Below are positions 5,837 through 8,843 of a DNA stretch of 8,843 nucleotides, piece by piece. Positions within the stretch are counted from its first letter, which is position 1, and every line of letters begins with the position of its first letter. The stretch covers positions 1 through 8,843 of the forward strand of contig JAQUQA010000039.1 in assembly GCA_028716305.1 (NCBI GenBank), in the 5' to 3' direction. The notes beneath the pieces were generated by a model. It was not told the DNA's origin, ran no database searches, and saw only the letters and a list, made by a program, of their open reading frames with translations. A program made the position numbers and the translations under genes. The stretch comes from Candidatus Omnitrophota bacterium (GTDB lineage Bacteria > Omnitrophota > Gorgyraeia > Gygaellales > Profunditerraquicolaceae).

Positions 5837-7369
5837 ATGGAAAAGCGTCTTATTTTGGCGGTAACGTTGTCAATTTTAGTTCTTTTGGCCTGGTCTGCCC
5901 TGGCCCCAAAACAGCCCATTGAAACCCAGGCTCTTCAGGATAACAGCCAGATTGCCAAACCGATCGAGCAGCCGGCACTGCCTGCTATCGGCCATGACCC
6001 TGCAGCTTTGCCGGAAACTAAGTTATTAGCTGATGCCGCGCTGGTTGATTTATCGACGGAAAAGTTAAAATTTAGCTTTATTGAACCGGCAGCGGCCATA
6101 AAAGAGCTAACTTTTCAGGAATATCAGCAGGAAAAATTAGATTTGGGGTATGGTTTGCTGTTGCCAGGAGAAAGTGTTGCCTTCCAGCTCAATCAAAAAA
6201 CAAGCTCAGGGCTGATTTTTGTCCAAAAAGACAAAACTAAAAAGATTATAAAAGATTTTATTTTTTCTAAAGATAACTACAGTATGGAGTTATCGATAAT
6301 TATTGAGAATTTGTCCAATCTGAAACTTGATTTTGACCTGCCGATTATTCTTGGTCTCATTGATTTGTCCAAAAACACCGAAGATGCGAGATTTATTAAT
6401 GTAATTGCTTCAAGGAAAGGAAAAGTTGTTACCTTGAATCCTAAAAAAGACTTTTCCGCCGATGATTTAAAGTTTATAGCCATTAGGGATAAGTATTTTG
6501 CTATCGTGTTGCAACCGGAAAGAAACTTTGTGGGTTATGTAAAGAAAATAGGCGCCCAGAAGAGTGAAGTGGGAGTAGTTTTAAAAAACGTAACGGTTGA
6601 GCCAGGGCAGAATCAAAAATTGAATTTTCGTATCTATTTGGGACCTCAAGACTTAAAGCAAATTGAGAAGATTGAGAAGGGCTGGACAGGGATTATAAAT
6701 TATGGCACCTTTGACATTATTTCCCAGCTTATGTTACAATTACTGGAATTTTTCTATAAAATAGTGCATAATTGGGGAGTAGCGATCATTATTCTTAGTA
6801 TCGCTATTTTTCTGCTATTGTTTCCTTTTACATTAAAGCAGATGCGTTCAATGAAAGAGATGCAGGCTTTACAGCCGAGAATTGAGGCATTACGCAAGGT
6901 TTATAAAGATAATCCGCAAAAACTAAACAAAGAGATGCTGGCATTATATAAAGAGCACAAGGTTAACCCTTTTGGGGGCTGCTTGCCGTTATTGCTGCAA
7001 ATGCCAGTATTTTTTGCCCTTTATCAGGTGATGATGCGTTCTATCGCACTCAAAGGGGAAAGCTTCCTTTGGATTAAAGATCTGGCTGAACCGGACCGCT
7101 TGTTTATGTTGCCTTTTTCTTTGCCTGTGTTTGGTAATGAGGTGAATATTTTACCCTTACTCATGACAGGGTTGATGTTTCTACAGCAAAAATTCAGTTT
7201 CGTGCCGTCTAGCGGCAGCTCAGCGGAACAGCAGAAGATTATGATGATCGTAATGCCTTTGATGTTTGGGTTAATCTTTTATCATATGCCCTCTGGATTG
7301 GTACTTTACTGGTTTTTTAACAGCTTATTAATGTCCCTTTACCAATTTAAAATCAGTAGGGGCAAATGA
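5837..7369 (+). CDS. yidC: Membrane protein insertase YidC (Gram-negative type)
   Basis: YidC inserts and folds inner-membrane proteins, alone or with SecYEG. I chose ATG at 5837 (510 residues), because the longer frame start at 5789 lies inside yidD and adds a non-hydrophobic tail ahead of the signal anchor. Residues 1-22 form the first membrane helix. A periplasmic domain runs to about 280, and the conserved insertase domain follows: a helix after NWG (312-330), a cytoplasmic loop with LQPRIEALRKVYKDNPQKL, then GGCLPLLLQMPVFFALYQ (380-397), and closing helices with MPSGLVLYWF. The large periplasmic domain points to a diderm. The oddity is Phe325: aligned on NWG and the FPFT/YPLT motif, E. 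coli has the groove arginine Arg366 there. The TGA stop overlaps the next gene (ATGA). Confidence 0.96.
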   Translation: MEKRLILAVTLSILVLLAWSALAPKQPIETQALQDNSQIAKPIEQPALPAIGHDPAALPETKLLADAALVDLSTEKLKFSFIEPAAAIKELTFQEYQQEKLDLGYGLLLPGESVAFQLNQKTSSGLIFVQKDKTKKIIKDFIFSKDNYSMELSIIIENLSNLKLDFDLPIILGLIDLSKNTEDARFINVIASRKGKVVTLNPKKDFSADDLKFIAIRDKYFAIVLQPERNFVGYVKKIGAQKSEVGVVLKNVTVEPGQNQKLNFRIYLGPQDLKQIEKIEKGWTGIINYGTFDIISQLMLQLLEFFYKIVHNWGVAIIILSIAIFLLLFPFTLKQMRSMKEMQALQPRIEALRKVYKDNPQKLNKEMLALYKEHKVNPFGGCLPLLLQMPVFFALYQVMMRSIALKGESFLWIKDLAEPDRLFMLPFSLPVFGNEVNILPLLMTGLMFLQQKFSFVPSSGSSAEQQKIMMIVMPLMFGLIFYHMPSGLVLYWFFNSLLMSLYQFKISRGK

Positions 7370-7566
7370 AGAAAAAGCGATCTATTGAAGTCGAGGGAGG
7401 CACGGTAGAGGAAGCTGTGCTTAAGGCTTTAAAAGAGCTAAAAATTGATCGAAATAAGGCTAAAATTGAGGTCCTTTCTGAAGAAAAAAAGGGCCTTTTT
7501 GGCATGCCTGGGGCTAAGCCAGCCAAGGTCAGAGTGACTATTCTGCCATGCCCAGAAAAAACTTGA
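7366..7566 (+). CDS. Stand-alone Jag N-terminal domain protein (KhpB/Jag-like)
   Basis: The 66-residue product matches the N-terminal Jag_N domain of Jag/KhpB, an RNA-binding protein encoded beside yidC in many bacteria. The visible hallmarks are IEVEGGTVEEAVLKALKEL (8-26), a helix followed by IEVL (34-37), and EKKGLFGMPGAKPAKVRV (40-57), the characteristic GLFG turn before the last strand. A full-length Jag continues with KH and R3H domains (about 200 residues in total). Here the frame stops at TGA 7564-7566 and only 73 bases separate it from parA, too few for either domain. It overlaps the yidC stop by four bases (ATGA), which implies coupled translation. Lacking the KH and R3H domains, it may not bind RNA itself; its role is unknown. 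Confidence 0.85.
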   Translation: MKKKRSIEVEGGTVEEAVLKALKELKIDRNKAKIEVLSEEKKGLFGMPGAKPAKVRVTILPCPEKT

Positions 7567-7591
7567 CAAAAGACGGTTTTCTTAGAATAAT
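7563..7591 (+). promoter_or_regulatory. Candidate parAB promoter
   Basis: A perfect TTGACA (7563-7568) overlaps the jag-N stop codon and is followed after 17 bases by AATAAT (7586-7591), 5 of 6 to consensus. Transcription would start near 7598, just upstream of the parS-like site. This would let parAB be expressed separately from the rpmH-yidC operon. Confidence 0.6.
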
Positions 7592-7608
7592 AATACAGGG
7601 TTTTTGAA

Positions 7609-7624
7609 TGTTACACGCGGAACA
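7609..7624 (+). promoter_or_regulatory. parS-like ParB-binding site
   Basis: TGTTACACGCGGAACA matches 13 of 16 bases of the Bacillus-type consensus TGTTTCACGTGAAACA and 14 of 16 of the variant TGTTCCACGTGGAACA. The outer arms (AATGTT and AACATT) are perfectly inverted. It lies 15 bases upstream of the parA start, downstream of the candidate promoter, and close to oriC, where parS sites are normally clustered. Confidence 0.65.
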
Positions 7625-7639
7625 TTACTTATAGGATAA

Positions 7640-8437
7640 ATGGGTAAAATTATCACAGTTTGTAATCAAAAAGGGGGCACAGGCAAAACAACCTCAGCAA
7701 TCAATATAGCCGCTTATTTGGCTGTAGCAGGCAGGAAGGTGCTGCTTATAGATTTGGATCCCCAGGCTAATGCCACTAGCGGAATAGGTATTAACAAACA
7801 CAATATTAAAAAAAGCACTTATCATGTGCTTTTAGAAGAGCTGGAAATAGAAGAAATCTTTCAGCCCACGGCAATAAATAATTTATTATTAGGCCCGGCA
7901 AATTTGGATCTTACTGGTGCAGAGGTAGAGTTAGTCGGCGTTCTAGGCAGAGAATATAGATTGAAAAGGGCCCTGCAGAAAATAAAAAATAATTTTGACT
8001 TCATCATTATTGATTCCCCGCCGTCCCTAAGCCTTCTGACAATTAACGGGTTGTGCGCTGCGGATTCAGTGTTAATCCCGGTGCAATGTGAATATTATGC
8101 CCTGGAAGGATTAACGCAACTCAATAATACTATTAGACTTGTGAAAGAAAATATCAATCCTGCTCTGGAAATTGAGGGTGTGCTTTTGACCATGGCAGAT
8201 TTCCGCACCAATCTTACGAAAGAGGTAATCCAGGAGGCGAGAAATTATTTTAAGGACAGAGTTTATAAAACCGTGATCCCGAGAAATATTCGCCTGACAG
8301 AGGCTCCCAGTTTTGGTAAGCCGGTATATCTTTATGACAAGGATTCATTGGGGGCACAAAAGTATGAGGATCTTTGTAAAGAGATTTTAGGCCTTCCTAT
8401 TGACAGTAATCCTATAAAAGCAGAAGAAGGAGTCTAG
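7640..8437 (+). CDS. parA: Chromosome-partitioning ATPase ParA/Soj
   Basis: ParA is a MinD/ParA-family ATPase that dimerises on the nucleoid with ATP and moves ParB-parS complexes apart; Soj versions can also affect DnaA. The 265-residue product has the deviant Walker A box KGGTGKTT (11-18) with its signature first lysine, LLIDLDPQANAT (35-46), and the Walker B-like region IIIDSPPSLS (121-130). The C-terminal part has the family run VIPRNIRLTEAPSFGKPVYLYD. There is no DNA-binding N-terminal extension, so this is the short chromosomal (Soj, type Ib-like) form. The ATG has AGGA at 7633-7636, only three bases away, which is closer than usual. parB follows three bases after the stop. Confidence 0.96.
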   Translation: MGKIITVCNQKGGTGKTTSAINIAAYLAVAGRKVLLIDLDPQANATSGIGINKHNIKKSTYHVLLEELEIEEIFQPTAINNLLLGPANLDLTGAEVELVGVLGREYRLKRALQKIKNNFDFIIIDSPPSLSLLTINGLCAADSVLIPVQCEYYALEGLTQLNNTIRLVKENINPALEIEGVLLTMADFRTNLTKEVIQEARNYFKDRVYKTVIPRNIRLTEAPSFGKPVYLYDKDSLGAQKYEDLCKEILGLPIDSNPIKAEEGV

Positions 8438-8440
8438 CGC

Positions 8441-8843
8441 ATGGAACGAAAAGCCCTTGGCAGAGGTATCGGCGCCTTAATTCCAGAAAAAGTCCAATCT
8501 GGAAAAAATGAGATTGTATATGTCCAATCTGAAAAAATTAAGCCTAATCCTTTTCAGCCAAGAGAAGATTTTGACGAAAGTAGTATTCATGAGTTAGCCC
8601 AATCAATTAAAGAAAAAGGGGTAATTCAACCGCTACTGGTGCGTCGGCAAGGAGACAATTTTGAGTTAATTGCTGGAGAACGACGGCTTCGTGCATGTAA
8701 GTTATTGAATCTAAACGAGATACCGATAATTGTCCGTGATGCCCAGGATAGAGATTCTTTAGAATTAGCTTTGATTGAAAATATCCAGCGGGAGGGGCTC
8801 AACCCTATTGAAGAGGCCCATGCTTATCAGCATCTCATTGATA
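8441..8843 (+). CDS. parB: Chromosome-partitioning protein ParB/Spo0J (partial, C-terminus off the right edge)
   Basis: ParB binds parS, hydrolyses CTP and slides along DNA to form the partition complex. The window holds the first 134 residues. The N-terminus KALGRGIGALIP (4-15) is the segment that normally stimulates ParA ATPase. Then come KIKPNPFQPR (32-41), GVIQPLLVR (60-68), the CTP-binding box GERRLRA (79-85) and ENIQREGLNPIEEA (113-126), the conserved phosphate-contacting motif before the DNA-binding helix-turn-helix. The rest of the DNA-binding domain and the dimerisation domain lie beyond the edge. The start ATG at 8441 is three bases after the parA stop, with AGAAGGAG in the last parA codons as ribosome site. 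Confidence 0.96.
   Translation, partial: MERKALGRGIGALIPEKVQSGKNEIVYVQSEKIKPNPFQPREDFDESSIHELAQSIKEKGVIQPLLVRRQGDNFELIAGERRLRACKLLNLNEIPIIVRDAQDRDSLELALIENIQREGLNPIEEAHAYQHLID

Noticed and set aside
7567..7639. Frameshifted remainder of Jag (KH and R3H domains)
   Set aside because: Only 73 bases are available; they contain a promoter and parS-like site and show no KH or R3H motif in any frame.
1..8843. CRISPR array, insertion sequence, prophage or defence system
   Set aside because: No spaced direct repeats, transposase or defence motifs were seen; all long frames are explained by core genes.

Overview
This window is the chromosomal replication-origin neighbourhood of a bacterium. Two divergent sets of core genes flank an intergenic region of about 0.3 kb that looks like oriC. 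Leftward (minus strand) run dnaA, dnaN, a short DUF721/DciA-like gene and gyrB, which is cut by the left edge. Rightward (plus strand) run rpmH, yidD, yidC, a short jag-N gene, parA (soj) and parB, which is cut by the right edge. If replication starts in the spacer, every gene lies on a leading strand.

The organism is probably a diderm. YidC has the large periplasmic domain of Gram-negative-type insertases, and GyrB carries a long insertion inside its TOPRIM half. The GyrB N-terminus (RRRPAMYIGDT...RGLHHLVYEVVDNS) and the general protein style suggest an uncultured PVC-related lineage such as Omnitrophota, but this is an inference from memory and not established. No insertion sequence, phage gene, CRISPR array, tRNA or rRNA was seen.

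The 5148-5478 spacer contains three DnaA boxes arranged in a near-perfect inverted repeat just upstream of dnaA. It also holds a minus-strand promoter for dnaA (TTGACT-N16-TATAAT), a G+C-rich block, and two tandem plus-strand promoters for rpmH. A second AT-rich stretch with its own promoter lies between dnaA and dnaN. A parS-like site sits in the parA leader, downstream of a promoter whose -35 box overlaps the end of the jag-N gene.

The genes cover one theme. DnaA opens the origin, DnaN clamps the polymerase, the DciA-like protein may help load the helicase, and GyrB/GyrA relieve supercoiling. ParA, ParB and parS segregate the new origins. L34, YidD and YidC belong to ribosome assembly and membrane-protein insertion, which habitually sit beside oriC.

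I found no wholly new system. The departures from the standard arrangement are these: recF is missing between dnaN and the DUF721 gene; rnpA is missing between rpmH and yidD; Jag is reduced to its N-terminal domain; and YidC has phenylalanine where the conserved hydrophilic-groove arginine is expected.
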